Part shown: piece after piece, positions 1-6,799 of the stretch
Position numbering within the stretch: the first letter of the stretch is position 1
Layout: every line of letters begins with the position of its first letter
Origin: Opitutaceae bacterium
GTDB taxonomy: Bacteria > Verrucomicrobiota > Verrucomicrobiae > Opitutales > Opitutaceae
Assembly (NCBI GenBank): GCA_031266495.1
Contig: JAISAX010000229.1
Coordinates: 1 to 21,994, forward strand
Reading direction: 5' to 3'
DNA length: 21,994 bases
Position numbers and translations under genes: made by a program
Notes under the pieces: model-generated
The model's database searches: none
What the model saw: the letters and a program-made list of their open reading frames with translations, nothing else
What the model was told of the DNA's origin: nothing

Positions 1-374
1 TTCGGTCCTGTCTGGCCGGATACGGACTGGCGGGCGGGGTCGGGAGAATGGTAATAAAAGTACAGGTCCGTGAAGGGCGCGTGTTCGCCGAAGTTCGACT
101 GGGTGGCCTTGAGTTCAAAGTCCGTGAAATCCCCGCCGATCGGCAGAATGAAGATGGCGTACCGGGGGGGTGGGGGGAGATCGGCGGGGGTAGCCAGGCC
201 GGTGACAGTCGCTCCCGGCTCCGCCGCGAGCGTTCCGCCGTTGGTGATGGTCAGCGTGCTGCCGTCCGGCACGGTTGTTGTCCCGGTCAGTTTTGCGTCA
301 TTGAGCGATGGGCCGGCATGGAGACTGCTGGCTTGCATGACGAGTGCGAGTAGAAGGGCGTGGTGGCGTGTCAT
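1..374 (-). CDS. Secreted or virion-surface protein, N-terminal part (runs off the left edge)
   Basis: An open frame starts at ATG 374 and stays open for 124 codons to the window edge. The N-terminus MTRHHALLLALVMQASSLHA looks like a signal peptide with a cleavage site after LHA. After it comes a Thr/Gly/Val-rich stretch (LTGTTTVPDGSTLTI), which resembles the repetitive beta-structure of phage tail, spike and surface proteins. The start overlaps the stop of the upstream gene as ATGA (371-374), so the two are probably translationally coupled. The C-terminus is not visible and no family can be assigned. Confidence 0.6.
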   Translation of the reverse strand, partial: MTRHHALLLALVMQASSLHAGPSLNDAKLTGTTTVPDGSTLTITNGGTLAAEPGATVTGLATPADLPPPPRYAIFILPIGGDFTDFELKATQSNFGEHAPFTDLYFYYHSPDPARQSVSGQTGP

Positions 375-754
375 GGCAGAATGAGGCAAACGAGGATGAA
401 GCCGGCCATGTCTGGCAGGCCCGACAGTTCCGCGGTGAATCCGTCCGTTGTGATCGATCCGGCCACCGGAGAGGCCCATAGGTTGTCACTGGCGGCGGGT
501 TTTGTGATGGAACACAGGATACGGGTTGGCGGCGCGGCGAGGGGGGCGGGGAATGCGACGGGGACGGTCAGGACGCCGGGGGGGATCGGGACGTTGACCA
601 GCACGGGAGCGAAGCCGCCGCCGCCGCCAAGATTCTGCGCGGCGATGCGGCGGGGTCCGCCCGGCCCTGCGAGTTCGACATAGTCACCCGCATCGGGGGT
701 TTCCGTCTCGGGCAGGTCCAGTATTGTTTCGAAAATGAAGTCCGGGTCCGGCAT
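371..754 (-). CDS. Hypothetical element protein, probably virion-associated
   Basis: This frame encodes 127 residues from the ATG at 754. An in-frame start at 796 would add residues through a GT-microsatellite and is less likely. The sequence begins MPDPDFIFETILDLPETETP and is acidic at first. A glycine run (residues about 36-41) follows, then a Pro/Ala/Val-rich segment with no charged stretches, and a hydrophobic C-terminus (MAGFILVCLILP). The hydrophobic end could be a short membrane anchor. The stop overlaps the start of the next gene by four bases. I do not recognise the family; its place among structural genes suggests a virion role. Confidence 0.55.
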   Translation of the reverse strand: MPDPDFIFETILDLPETETPDAGDYVELAGPGGPRRIAAQNLGGGGGFAPVLVNVPIPPGVLTVPVAFPAPLAAPPTRILCSITKPAASDNLWASPVAGSITTDGFTAELSGLPDMAGFILVCLILP

Positions 755-777
755 GGCAGTGTGTGTGTGTGCGCGCG

Positions 778-1353
778 TCAGGAGTTTACATACCATGTCT
801 CCGCGACATGGCAGGAAACGGCGGCGGAGGCGTCGTTGGCGATGCGCACAAACCCGCTGGTGTTGTGCGAGATGGTTTCACCGGCGCGAACCACGCCCCA
901 TGTCCGGTTGTCCCGGTCGCGGAGGAAGAGGGGTACGGACGGGTCCATGTTGCTGATGGTCACCATCCGGCGCCGGATGTGCATCTGGGTCGGGATGGCT
1001 CCGTCGAGGTCATGGCTGGCCTTCCCCGCAAGTTCGCCGGTGGGCAGGGCGGAGACGATGATCGTCGGCGCTTCGATCTGGTCAATGTGATGATCGATGA
1101 ACTCGGAAAACCCTACCCAGACGTCAAAGGTGGCCGGGGTGCCGGAGGGGGTCCGGAAGACGAGGCGGGCGAAGGGTTCGGGCGTGTGGATGCCTTGTCC
1201 GACTGTCAGGGTGTTGGCGGCCTGTTCATCGATCTTGACCGACAGCGGAGTCGTGGAACGGACGATCTGGATGTACGTGCCGTATGTATCCAGATACGCG
1301 ATGCCGTCCGGGTTCGTGATGAGGGTGTGTGTGCTGGATGAGCCGGTTTGCAT
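778..1353 (-). CDS. Hypothetical element protein, beta-rich, probably structural
   Basis: The frame encodes 191 residues starting MQTGSSSTHTLITNPDGIAY. No membrane segment or signal peptide is visible. The sequence is rich in Thr, Val and Ile alternations typical of beta-sheet, for example TYIQIVRSTTPLSVKI. It lies between the long repeat-bearing tail-anchored protein and the 127-residue protein, all close together on one strand, so it is probably translated from the late structural transcript. A minor capsid or vertex protein is possible, but nothing in the sequence proves this. Confidence 0.6.
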   Translation of the reverse strand: MQTGSSSTHTLITNPDGIAYLDTYGTYIQIVRSTTPLSVKIDEQAANTLTVGQGIHTPEPFARLVFRTPSGTPATFDVWVGFSEFIDHHIDQIEAPTIIVSALPTGELAGKASHDLDGAIPTQMHIRRRMVTISNMDPSVPLFLRDRDNRTWGVVRAGETISHNTSGFVRIANDASAAVSCHVAETWYVNS

Positions 1354-1361
1354 GTCTCGGT

Positions 1362-2348
1362 TTATCTGGCGGTGGCGGGTTTGCCGTTGCGGGCGAAGAG
1401 GAGGGCGGCGAGGGCGAGGCCGGCGACGGTCCAGAGCATGTATTTGCTGTTGTCGGACTGGTTCTCCAGAATGGTTTTGGTTTCGGCGAGGGCGGGGGAC
1501 TTGTTGTCCACATAGCCTTCGATGGCGGTCTTGCCGAGGTCGCTCATGGATTGCACGGCGTTCTGGCTGGCGAGGTGGCTGTTGTTGATGGACTGGAGGG
1601 TGGCGGCGTTGTAGTTGTCGATCACGCGGTCCATGCTGTCCAGTGTGCGTGCGTTGGCGTTTTCCGTGGTCGCCATCGCATATTTGGCGAGGTCGATGTT
1701 ACCGGCAAGGGCGAGGTCCATGGAGTCGAGGGCGGCGCCTCCGAACTGGAATCCGGCGGCAATGGTGCGGTCCACGGTGTCGAACGCCATGGCGTTGTTT
1801 TGCAGATTGCCGGTCAATGAGTTTTGGGCGAGTTGCGCGGTTGTGGATACGGCATGGTCCGCGGTGTCGAGCGCCATGGCGGTGGCTTTGTTCGCGGCTT
1901 CGGATGTGCTCGCGGTCTGCCCGGCCAGTTCGCGCATGGCGTCGTAATAGTTGGCCGTTTGCTTGTCCACGGTGTCCAGCGCCATGGCGTTGTTCGTCGT
2001 GATCGCCTCGGCTGCGATGGATGTCTGCAGCACGCCGCCAAGGACGTTGGTCTCGTTCATGGCGGTGGCGGCCTCGAACGCTCCCTGGTCGCCTTGCGTG
2101 ATGTTGAATGTGTTGCCGTCCCCGACTTTGGCGGAACCGGCGATGAATCCGCTGCTGTTGTCGTCCTTGGAGGTGACGTTTCCTCCGGCGCTGACGGAGT
2201 TTTCCCCCGTTGCCATGGAGGAGCGGGCGCTGTTGCCGGTGGCGCCGAGCAACAGGGAGTTTTCGCCGACCACTTTCCTGTCTTCCATCCGGGTGGACTG
2301 ATCCACCTCTTGCTCGCTCCCCCCCAGTAGTGATCCCAACAGGCTCAT
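1362..2348 (-). CDS. Repeat-containing tail-anchored protein, candidate spike or membrane-linked structural protein
   Basis: This frame encodes 328 residues. Residues about 28-80 are Gly/Ser/Asn-rich with recurring GENS and GNS turns, like beta-roll or YadA-head repeats. Residues about 90-270 are Ala/Asn-rich and predicted helical, with a recurring AMALDTVD motif at 121-128, 157-164 and 186-193 and degenerate copies (ALDSMD, TLDSMD) near 205 and 234. A single hydrophobic segment at about 303-319 (YMLWTVAGLALAALLFA) is followed by a short basic tail, so the protein should be anchored by its C-terminus. The architecture suggests an oligomeric stalk or spike anchored in a membrane. The family is not recognised. 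Confidence 0.65.
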   Translation of the reverse strand: MSLLGSLLGGSEQEVDQSTRMEDRKVVGENSLLLGATGNSARSSMATGENSVSAGGNVTSKDDNSSGFIAGSAKVGDGNTFNITQGDQGAFEAATAMNETNVLGGVLQTSIAAEAITTNNAMALDTVDKQTANYYDAMRELAGQTASTSEAANKATAMALDTADHAVSTTAQLAQNSLTGNLQNNAMAFDTVDRTIAAGFQFGGAALDSMDLALAGNIDLAKYAMATTENANARTLDSMDRVIDNYNAATLQSINNSHLASQNAVQSMSDLGKTAIEGYVDNKSPALAETKTILENQSDNSKYMLWTVAGLALAALLFARNGKPATAR

Positions 2349-2354
2349 GGTGTG

Positions 2355-2738
2355 TTATTTTTTGATGACGTAAACGAGGGCGACCACCGTCAGGATGGCA
2401 CCGATGCCGAGGGCTCCGTAGAGGGCGATTTTGGCGGTGTCGCTTTCGAAAAATGATGTTCCCCCGCCAGTGGCTCCGGTGTCTCCGGAGCGGGCGGCGG
2501 TGGCGCTCGAGCCATCCTTGGCGGTGGCGGCCGTGGCATCGCTTTTGGCTTCCTGATCCACGGTTGTGTTCGGGGAACTTGTGACGGTCTTTCCGATGTC
2601 TCCCTCGGGCTTCCATATGAAGTCCCCGAACATGTTCATCCCGTTGTTGATTGCCGGGCCGAAATTCGTGCTGGTGGCGAGCGAATTGCTACCCGCAATG
2701 TCCAGCCAACCGCCGCTACCTCCTGATTCTTCAGCCAT
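2355..2738 (-). CDS. Tail-anchored membrane protein, probably virion membrane
   Basis: The frame encodes 127 residues. The first 100 are Gly/Ser/Ala/Thr-rich and mostly polar, without signal peptide. The C-terminus is one membrane span (about 104-125, IALYGALGIGAILTVVALVY) ending in VIKK. It lies 6 bases before the 328-residue gene and begins just after the stop of the 62-residue gene, so it is part of the same transcript. Small single-span proteins of this kind are typical of the internal membrane of PM2-like and FLiP-like virions; the assignment is by analogy. Confidence 0.6.
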   Translation of the reverse strand: MAEESGGSGGWLDIAGSNSLATSTNFGPAINNGMNMFGDFIWKPEGDIGKTVTSSPNTTVDQEAKSDATAATAKDGSSATAARSGDTGATGGGTSFFESDTAKIALYGALGIGAILTVVALVYVIKK

Positions 2739-2739
2739 G

Positions 2740-2928
2740 TCAGTGTCCTTTCCTTAGTGCGTAAACGGTCCCGCCAATGACGGCGGCGGAACCGAGGATG
2801 ATGAGGGTGATGGCGAGCGGACTCGCCCCGGTGTCGATGCCCAGTTTGGCTTGCATGGCGCGTTCCAGCTTGGCGGCTCCGGCGTCAATCGTGGCTCCGG
2901 CCGCGGCAAGTTTGCTTTGTGCGCTCAT
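2740..2928 (-). CDS. Small single-span membrane protein
   Basis: The frame encodes 62 residues: an Ala-rich amphipathic N-terminal helix (about 1-30), then a membrane span at about 39-58 (AITLIILGSAAVIGGTVYAL) and a basic end RKGH. The start is preceded by a C-rich tract rather than a Shine-Dalgarno site, which is odd. Size and topology resemble both virion membrane proteins of corticovirus-like phages and inovirus major coat proteins, but there is no signal peptide as most inovirus coats have. The stop is one base from the start of the next gene. Confidence 0.6.
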   Translation of the reverse strand: MSAQSKLAAAGATIDAGAAKLERAMQAKLGIDTGASPLAITLIILGSAAVIGGTVYALRKGH

Positions 2929-2951
2929 GGAGAGGGGGGGGGGCGGGGGGA

Positions 2952-3278
2952 TTACCGGCGGCGACCGGTGGCGAGGGCCAGGACAAGTCCCAACACAGCG
3001 ACAGCGGCAACGCTGCCTCCGACGATCAGGAGCGTATTGGTATTGGTCTGATCAGTACTGGTTCCGGAGCCAGTGCCGCCGGTGCCACTGGCGCCGGTCC
3101 CCTGCTTTGCTGTCGCGGCCTTGGCGGTGGCTTCAGCGGCCTTGCGGGCATCTTCCGCAGCCTGCGCTTGCGCGTAGGCCTGGTATGCTGGCGTGAGCGA
3201 GTCAATGGCCCCCGTAAGCGTGTCGCCAAGGCTTCCCCATATTGACGTTTCCGGAGTTTGTGTGGGGGACGTTTCCAT
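2952..3278 (-). CDS. Tail-anchored membrane protein, probably virion membrane
   Basis: The frame encodes 108 residues starting METSPTQTPETSIWGSLGDT. Residues about 15-65 form an amphipathic Ala-rich helix (AYAQAQAAEDARKAAEATAK). A Gly/Thr linker follows, then one membrane span near residues 82-104 and a basic end GRRR. It is the first gene after the capsid candidate, separated by a strong hairpin, so its level may be lower than that of the capsid. No family is recognised. Confidence 0.6.
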   Translation of the reverse strand: METSPTQTPETSIWGSLGDTLTGAIDSLTPAYQAYAQAQAAEDARKAAEATAKAATAKQGTGASGTGGTGSGTSTDQTNTNTLLIVGGSVAAVAVLGLVLALATGRRR

Positions 3279-3313
3279 AGGTTGTGTGGGTTTGGTTTTG
3301 TTCGTGCGCGAAT

Positions 3314-3341
3314 CCCTCCGCCCGGCATTCCGGGCGGAGGG
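3314..3341 (-). terminator. 12-bp perfect hairpin between capsid gene and membrane-protein genes
   Basis: CCCTCCGCCCGG (3314-3325) pairs perfectly with CCGGGCGGAGGG (3330-3341) around a CATT loop. It lies in the 116-base gap after the capsid-candidate stop codon (3395). No U-run follows on the minus strand, so it is more likely an attenuator, processing site or mRNA 3' stabiliser than a full intrinsic terminator. The rest of this gap is a G/C-run-rich stretch with nothing else recognisable. Confidence 0.55.
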
Positions 3342-3394
3342 GTGTTATGGGCGGCGTTTCGTTTCCTCCCCCGGGGGGGGGGAGGGGAGGGGGA

Positions 3395-4372
3395 TCAGGC
3401 GAAACCGTTGGTGAGGTGTTCGACCACCACATCAAGGCTTTGCCCCACTGGCGACGTCATGTCGTAGAGCATGCTGCCGCGGGCGCGCATCCATTCGGTG
3501 TCGCCGTTCAGGTCGAAACAGACGAGGAAGGGCACTTCGTCCGCGAGCGTGATCCCGTAGCGGTCGAGGAGGGCTTTGGCCTCGCTTCGCGTTGCCATGA
3601 AGATCTGCACGGTGTCCGCCATGATCTTGACTTCACCGAGGGCGTTGGCGGCGGTGGCGTCGTCCTGTGTCTTGAAAAACCAGATACGGGAGATGCTTTT
3701 CCCGATGTCCTTGCCGTCGATGCTGTTTTTCCCGGAGGAGAGGCCGTAAGTGACCGCAAGCTGACGGATGACGGGGAACAGCGTTTCCCATGGATAGGTT
3801 GTCCCGGCGGCGCGCGCCTCGGCAACGGCCTGATTGTAGGGAATGGAGCGTTTGATCGCGCCGATCAGCGGATTGGTCCGCTGGCCGGACGCGTCAGGGG
3901 CGCCGATGTAACGCTGCGAAACATAGGTGTCGTAGGTTTGCAGCCCCTTGATCACGACGATGGTGCCGGCCGGTTGGGGCTTCAGCTTGATGTACACCGT
4001 GAAATTGTTGTTGTTGTACAGCGACCATGCCGTGGCGACTTGCGCGTCGTAGCCTTCCTGCCACGGTTCGGCGAGGTGCTGCGTGACGACGTGCCCGGGA
4101 TCGGCGTGGCGGTTGGCCGCGTTGATCTGCCGGATGCGTTTGCAGGTGAGGTTGCGAATGTCTTTCGCGTCAACGGCGTTGCGGATGTAGTCGATGACTT
4201 CCTCGGCCGGGGCGAGTTGCAGGGCGGGCGACGGTTTTTGCTCCGTGGGGGGCACTTGCAGCCAAGTCTCGAACGACAGGCTGTGATAGCGGCGGCCCGT
4301 CAACATGCGGGCGGTGGCAAGACCGCCCGGGACAACGGTCTCGAGCGAGGTGATGGGTTCCGTGATTGTCAT
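3395..4372 (-). CDS. Probable major capsid protein (double-jelly-roll type inferred)
   Basis: The frame encodes 325 residues with no signal peptide or membrane span. The sequence alternates beta-strand-like segments (NFTVYIKLK, GTIVVIKGLQTYDTYVSQRY, KIMADTVQIFMA, VPFLVCFDL) with loops, as expected for a jelly-roll fold. Its length fits small double-jelly-roll capsid proteins, which are roughly 270-400 residues. It is the largest soluble protein of the structural block, has its own leader region, and is followed by a strong hairpin and by small membrane proteins, the layout of PM2- and FLiP-like genomes. I see no diagnostic motif, so the name rests on size, composition and context. A structure prediction would settle it. 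Confidence 0.55.
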   Translation of the reverse strand: MTITEPITSLETVVPGGLATARMLTGRRYHSLSFETWLQVPPTEQKPSPALQLAPAEEVIDYIRNAVDAKDIRNLTCKRIRQINAANRHADPGHVVTQHLAEPWQEGYDAQVATAWSLYNNNNFTVYIKLKPQPAGTIVVIKGLQTYDTYVSQRYIGAPDASGQRTNPLIGAIKRSIPYNQAVAEARAAGTTYPWETLFPVIRQLAVTYGLSSGKNSIDGKDIGKSISRIWFFKTQDDATAANALGEVKIMADTVQIFMATRSEAKALLDRYGITLADEVPFLVCFDLNGDTEWMRARGSMLYDMTSPVGQSLDVVVEHLTNGFA

Positions 4373-4423
4373 TTTCTTGTGGATACTGTTGTATCGTTTC
4401 AGGAGGATTGCGGTTTGCGCCGG

Positions 4424-4621
4424 TTACTCGCCCGCGGGGGGAGTGGCGGCGGTGGTGGTTGTGGCGGCATCTTCCTTCGGTGTGGCTCCGGGGAGTTTGG
4501 CCAGAGCTTCTTTCAGCGAGTCCGGGACTCGGGAGATGTACCCGATCCCGATGGCGGCCCCGACTGCCGCCCCGATGGCGAGAGGCTTCCAGTTGATGTT
4601 TTTCAATGCGTTTTTGCTCAT
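4424..4621 (-). CDS. Small membrane protein before the capsid gene
   Basis: From ATG 4621 the frame encodes 65 residues: a basic start MSKNALKNINWKPL, a Gly/Ala membrane span (about residues 14-30, AIGAAVGAAIGIGYI), then a polar, Ala/Thr/Pro-rich tail. The frame is open upstream to 4762, but that extension runs through the CAACT repeat array and is unlikely to be translated. The gene lies 51 bases before the capsid candidate and should share its transcript. It is probably a virion membrane protein. Confidence 0.55.
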   Translation of the reverse strand: MSKNALKNINWKPLAIGAAVGAAIGIGYISRVPDSLKEALAKLPGATPKEDAATTTTAATPPAGE

Positions 4622-4682
4622 GTGCGTGTGCTTGGTTTCGTGTTGGTCACGCCAATACACGGTGCCTGTCCGCGCTCTCCCG

Positions 4683-4756
4683 CAACTTTCCCGATCGCTC
4701 ACTTTTCCCCAACTCTTGGCAACTCCGGGCAACTTTGAGCACGTTTCACCAACTTT
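4683..4756. repeat. Phased CAACT repeat array, candidate operator or origin iterons
   Basis: CAACT followed by TT, CT, CC, TT and TT occurs at 4683, 4710, 4720, 4730 and 4750. The last four are spaced 10, 10 and 20 bases apart, so they lie on one face of the helix. On the minus strand the core reads AAGTTG or close to it. The array sits in the 174-base gap between the methyltransferase stop and the small membrane gene that starts the structural block. A short inverted repeat (TTGG/CCAA, 4643-4655) follows closer to that gene. The likely role is binding of a regulator of structural genes, or of Rep. Confidence 0.5.
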
Positions 4757-4795
4757 GAACATCCTCCCCCCCCCCCGGCCATTTTATGATTTTTG

Positions 4796-5605
4796 TCAGA
4801 GTTGCCATGCGTTTACGGTGTCCTCACGCGGCGGACGCTGTCGAGCGGCGCGCCGGGCGCGTTCCAGGCGTTTGCGGCAAGCTGGTGTGGCCCGGGTCTG
4901 GCGGCCGGAGAGCGGGCGGCCGCAACCGCACGCGCACAGGCGCACAAGCAGTGACGACTGGCGGGCGCGTACCGCCCTTGCCAGTACACGAGCCATCGGC
5001 ACCGGCACACCGTTTCCTACCGCCCGATACTTCGCCGCAACGGAAAGGCCCGGCAGGTCGAAATCACGCGGCAGGCCCTGCAATTCGCAGAAATCGCCCC
5101 ATCCGCGCCGATCCGGCCGGGAGGCTTCCGATGCAAGGCAGGTCCGTTCCAGGTCCGAAAACGTGACGGCCCGATCGCAAACGAGCATCGAGCCGTCACG
5201 TGTGCCGAATTGGATTCTCCGCAGCCGGTTTTGCCGGCATCCGCATTCCGACGCGTTCAGATTGAGCCTCTGGATCGTGTAGCCTTCGATCATCAGGTCA
5301 TGCACGCCCGGCACATTCTCCATCAGCCACCAGTCCGGGGAGGCTTCCATGACCACGCGGGCAAATTCGTGCAGCATGGCAACGCCGTTGCCTGTCGGCG
5401 GGCAACGCCGGGCGCGTGAAAAATCCTGACAGGGCGGCCCGCCGATCACGCCGCCGAACGCGCCGGGCGGCGGGTGAACCGTGCGCACGTCGCCGCCCCA
5501 CCCGAGGTCCGGCCCGCGGACCACGCAACAGCCTTCCGACTCGAATCCGCGCCCGAGCAAATCCGCGCCGGGAAAGAGTGATAGCACAAGGTTTTCGTGT
5601 GACAT
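4796..5605 (-). CDS. Orphan DNA (cytosine-5)-methyltransferase with C-terminal cysteine cluster
   Basis: From ATG 5605 the frame encodes 269 residues. It transfers a methyl group from S-adenosylmethionine to cytosine C5 in a target DNA site. The family motifs are in order: motif I LFPGADLLGRGFE (about 10-22), motif IV GGPPCQDFS with catalytic Cys59, motif VI ENVPGV (97-102), motif VIII QNRLRR (125-130) and motif X GNGVPVP (197-203). It is shorter than most family members and the target-recognition region between VIII and X is small. The C-terminus adds CACGCG (224-229) with a further Cys at 243, which looks like a small zinc-binding module. No restriction gene is adjacent, so it probably protects the element against host restriction. 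The alternative start at 5689 would put the operator inside the gene. Confidence 0.85.
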   Translation of the reverse strand: MSHENLVLSLFPGADLLGRGFESEGCCVVRGPDLGWGGDVRTVHPPPGAFGGVIGGPPCQDFSRARRCPPTGNGVAMLHEFARVVMEASPDWWLMENVPGVHDLMIEGYTIQRLNLNASECGCRQNRLRRIQFGTRDGSMLVCDRAVTFSDLERTCLASEASRPDRRGWGDFCELQGLPRDFDLPGLSVAAKYRAVGNGVPVPMARVLARAVRARQSSLLVRLCACGCGRPLSGRQTRATPACRKRLERARRAARQRPPREDTVNAWQL

Positions 5606-5626
5606 GGCGCCGTCAGGGTTTGGCCG

Positions 5627-5682
5627 GCGTGACGCGCCGGCGCGTGACTCCGCCGGCAACGTCACGCTCCAGACTGTCACGC
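5627..5682. promoter_or_regulatory. Symmetric four-half-site operator upstream of the methyltransferase
   Basis: GCGTGAC occurs at 5627-5633 and 5642-5648, and its reverse complement GTCACGC at 5661-5667 and 5676-5682. The spacers are 8, 12 and 8 bases, so the whole array is an exact dyad centred at 5654.5. It fills the gap between the ATPase stop (5696) and the methyltransferase ATG (5605). Such arrays bind two dimers of a regulator, as controller-protein boxes do in restriction-modification systems; the binding protein is unknown. Confidence 0.55.
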
Positions 5683-5695
5683 TTTGCATCGTGCG

Positions 5696-6223
5696 TCATG
5701 CCGGGTCAGTGATGCGGATGACCCGCGCGGGTTCGTAACGGGAGGGTTTGGCCATGAACAGGTGCGGGGGGAGCTGGCAGGCCCGCAAAAGGGTGTCGTC
5801 GTTGAACTCCTCTGCCCATGTTTTCGCGGCCATCCTGTTCGTCGCGAAGAGGGCAAGGCTGGTGCAGTTCATCCGTATCAGCGGGTGCACTTGCGGCCCG
5901 TACTGGCTGATGTAAAAACAGCGGTGCCCCTCATGCCGCCCTTCGGTAAAACACTTGTGGAAACGGGCATCGTATTTGTCCACGGCGGCGTCCGCCAGCT
6001 CCATGAAACAGGCACACCGTTTGCTCGCCCAAAACATGCGCTGGTATTCACCGGGATCGGACGTTTGCCATGAAATGCAGGGGGCGGGCCATGGTTCGCG
6101 CGGTTTGTGCAATACCAGCGTCCCGATGCCCCTCCGGCGAAACTCGCGGGCAAGGGCCCGGGCATAGGTCGTCTTGCCGCTCCCGGTACCGCCGATGATG
6201 GCTCTGTGCAGGTCTTTTATCAT
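5696..6223 (-). CDS. P-loop NTPase, probable genome-packaging ATPase (FtsK/HerA, A32-like)
   Basis: The frame encodes 175 residues. The Walker A motif GGTGSGKTT lies at 11-19. A hydrophobic strand ending in an acidic residue (ACFMELADAA, about 71-80) is a candidate Walker B, and HRCFYISQYGPQVHPLIR (100-117) resembles the conserved strand plus Gln of the A32/HerA ATPases. The short length without a membrane span fits packaging ATPases of tailless membrane-containing phages better than Zot of filamentous phages, which is usually over 300 residues and has a membrane segment. It would use ATP to translocate viral DNA into the capsid. Confidence 0.7.
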   Translation of the reverse strand: MIKDLHRAIIGGTGSGKTTYARALAREFRRRGIGTLVLHKPREPWPAPCISWQTSDPGEYQRMFWASKRCACFMELADAAVDKYDARFHKCFTEGRHEGHRCFYISQYGPQVHPLIRMNCTSLALFATNRMAAKTWAEEFNDDTLLRACQLPPHLFMAKPSRYEPARVIRITDPA

Positions 6224-6258
6224 GTCCTTTCAGTCGGTCGTCAGTACGTGTCAGTCCG

Positions 6259-6750
6259 TCAGTTCGTAAAAATGCGCGACAGGCGTTCCACAATGCCCGG
6301 TTTGTGCGGGCGGGCCGCGTTCGCGGGCGGCGGCGGCGGCGGGGCCGTTTCGCGCATGGCCGGGCGGAACAGCCACGCCATCCCCAACAGGCACGGTACG
6401 GACACCAGCAGACAGGCAATGTCCTTGCCCGCCATGGTCCACAGGACGAATGCGGCCAGTACCAGAAACTCCGATGCCAATAGCGCGTAAACGGCATACG
6501 CCACGATTTGCAGCGTGTGCGGGGGCGGGTTTCGGGGTTTTACGGTCCATTCCAGCGTGCAAGCCATCGGCGGAACGGGCGGAACGGCTGGAACGGGCGG
6601 AACAGGCACGGCGGCGTTGACCGGCTGCGGCACGCCCGTTTTTTCGGGCGCAACAAAGGCGGTTTCGGCAGAGCGCTCCATTTCGGCAGAGCGCTCCGTT
6701 TCGGGTTCGCTGTGACGGGTGTATTTTTCTAGTTCGCTTATTTTGTTCAT
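6259..6750 (-). CDS. Proline-rich protein with two membrane segments
   Basis: From ATG 6750 the frame encodes 163 residues; the open frame to 7113 passes through another gene and is not used. An N-terminal region starts MNKISELEKYTRHSEPETER. It contains an exact short duplication (SAEMERSAET, from an 18-bp DNA tandem at 6663-6698) and a VPPVP repeat built from 9-bp units. Two membrane segments follow (about 80-104 and 108-127), then a Pro-run and a basic end. The gene lies 35 bases before the ATPase gene. It may be a membrane assembly or lysis-associated factor; no family is recognised. Confidence 0.55.
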   Translation of the reverse strand: MNKISELEKYTRHSEPETERSAEMERSAETAFVAPEKTGVPQPVNAAVPVPPVPAVPPVPPMACTLEWTVKPRNPPPHTLQIVAYAVYALLASEFLVLAAFVLWTMAGKDIACLLVSVPCLLGMAWLFRPAMRETAPPPPPPANAARPHKPGIVERLSRIFTN

Positions 6751-6799
6751 GGTTATAATTTCGGGTTTGGATTGGTTTGGTTTGTCGGATTGGACTGGT

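Noticed and set aside
3284..4738. Long plus-strand frame opposite the capsid gene
   Set aside because: It is a composition-driven frame antisense to a better-supported gene, with glycine and arginine-rich low-quality sequence.
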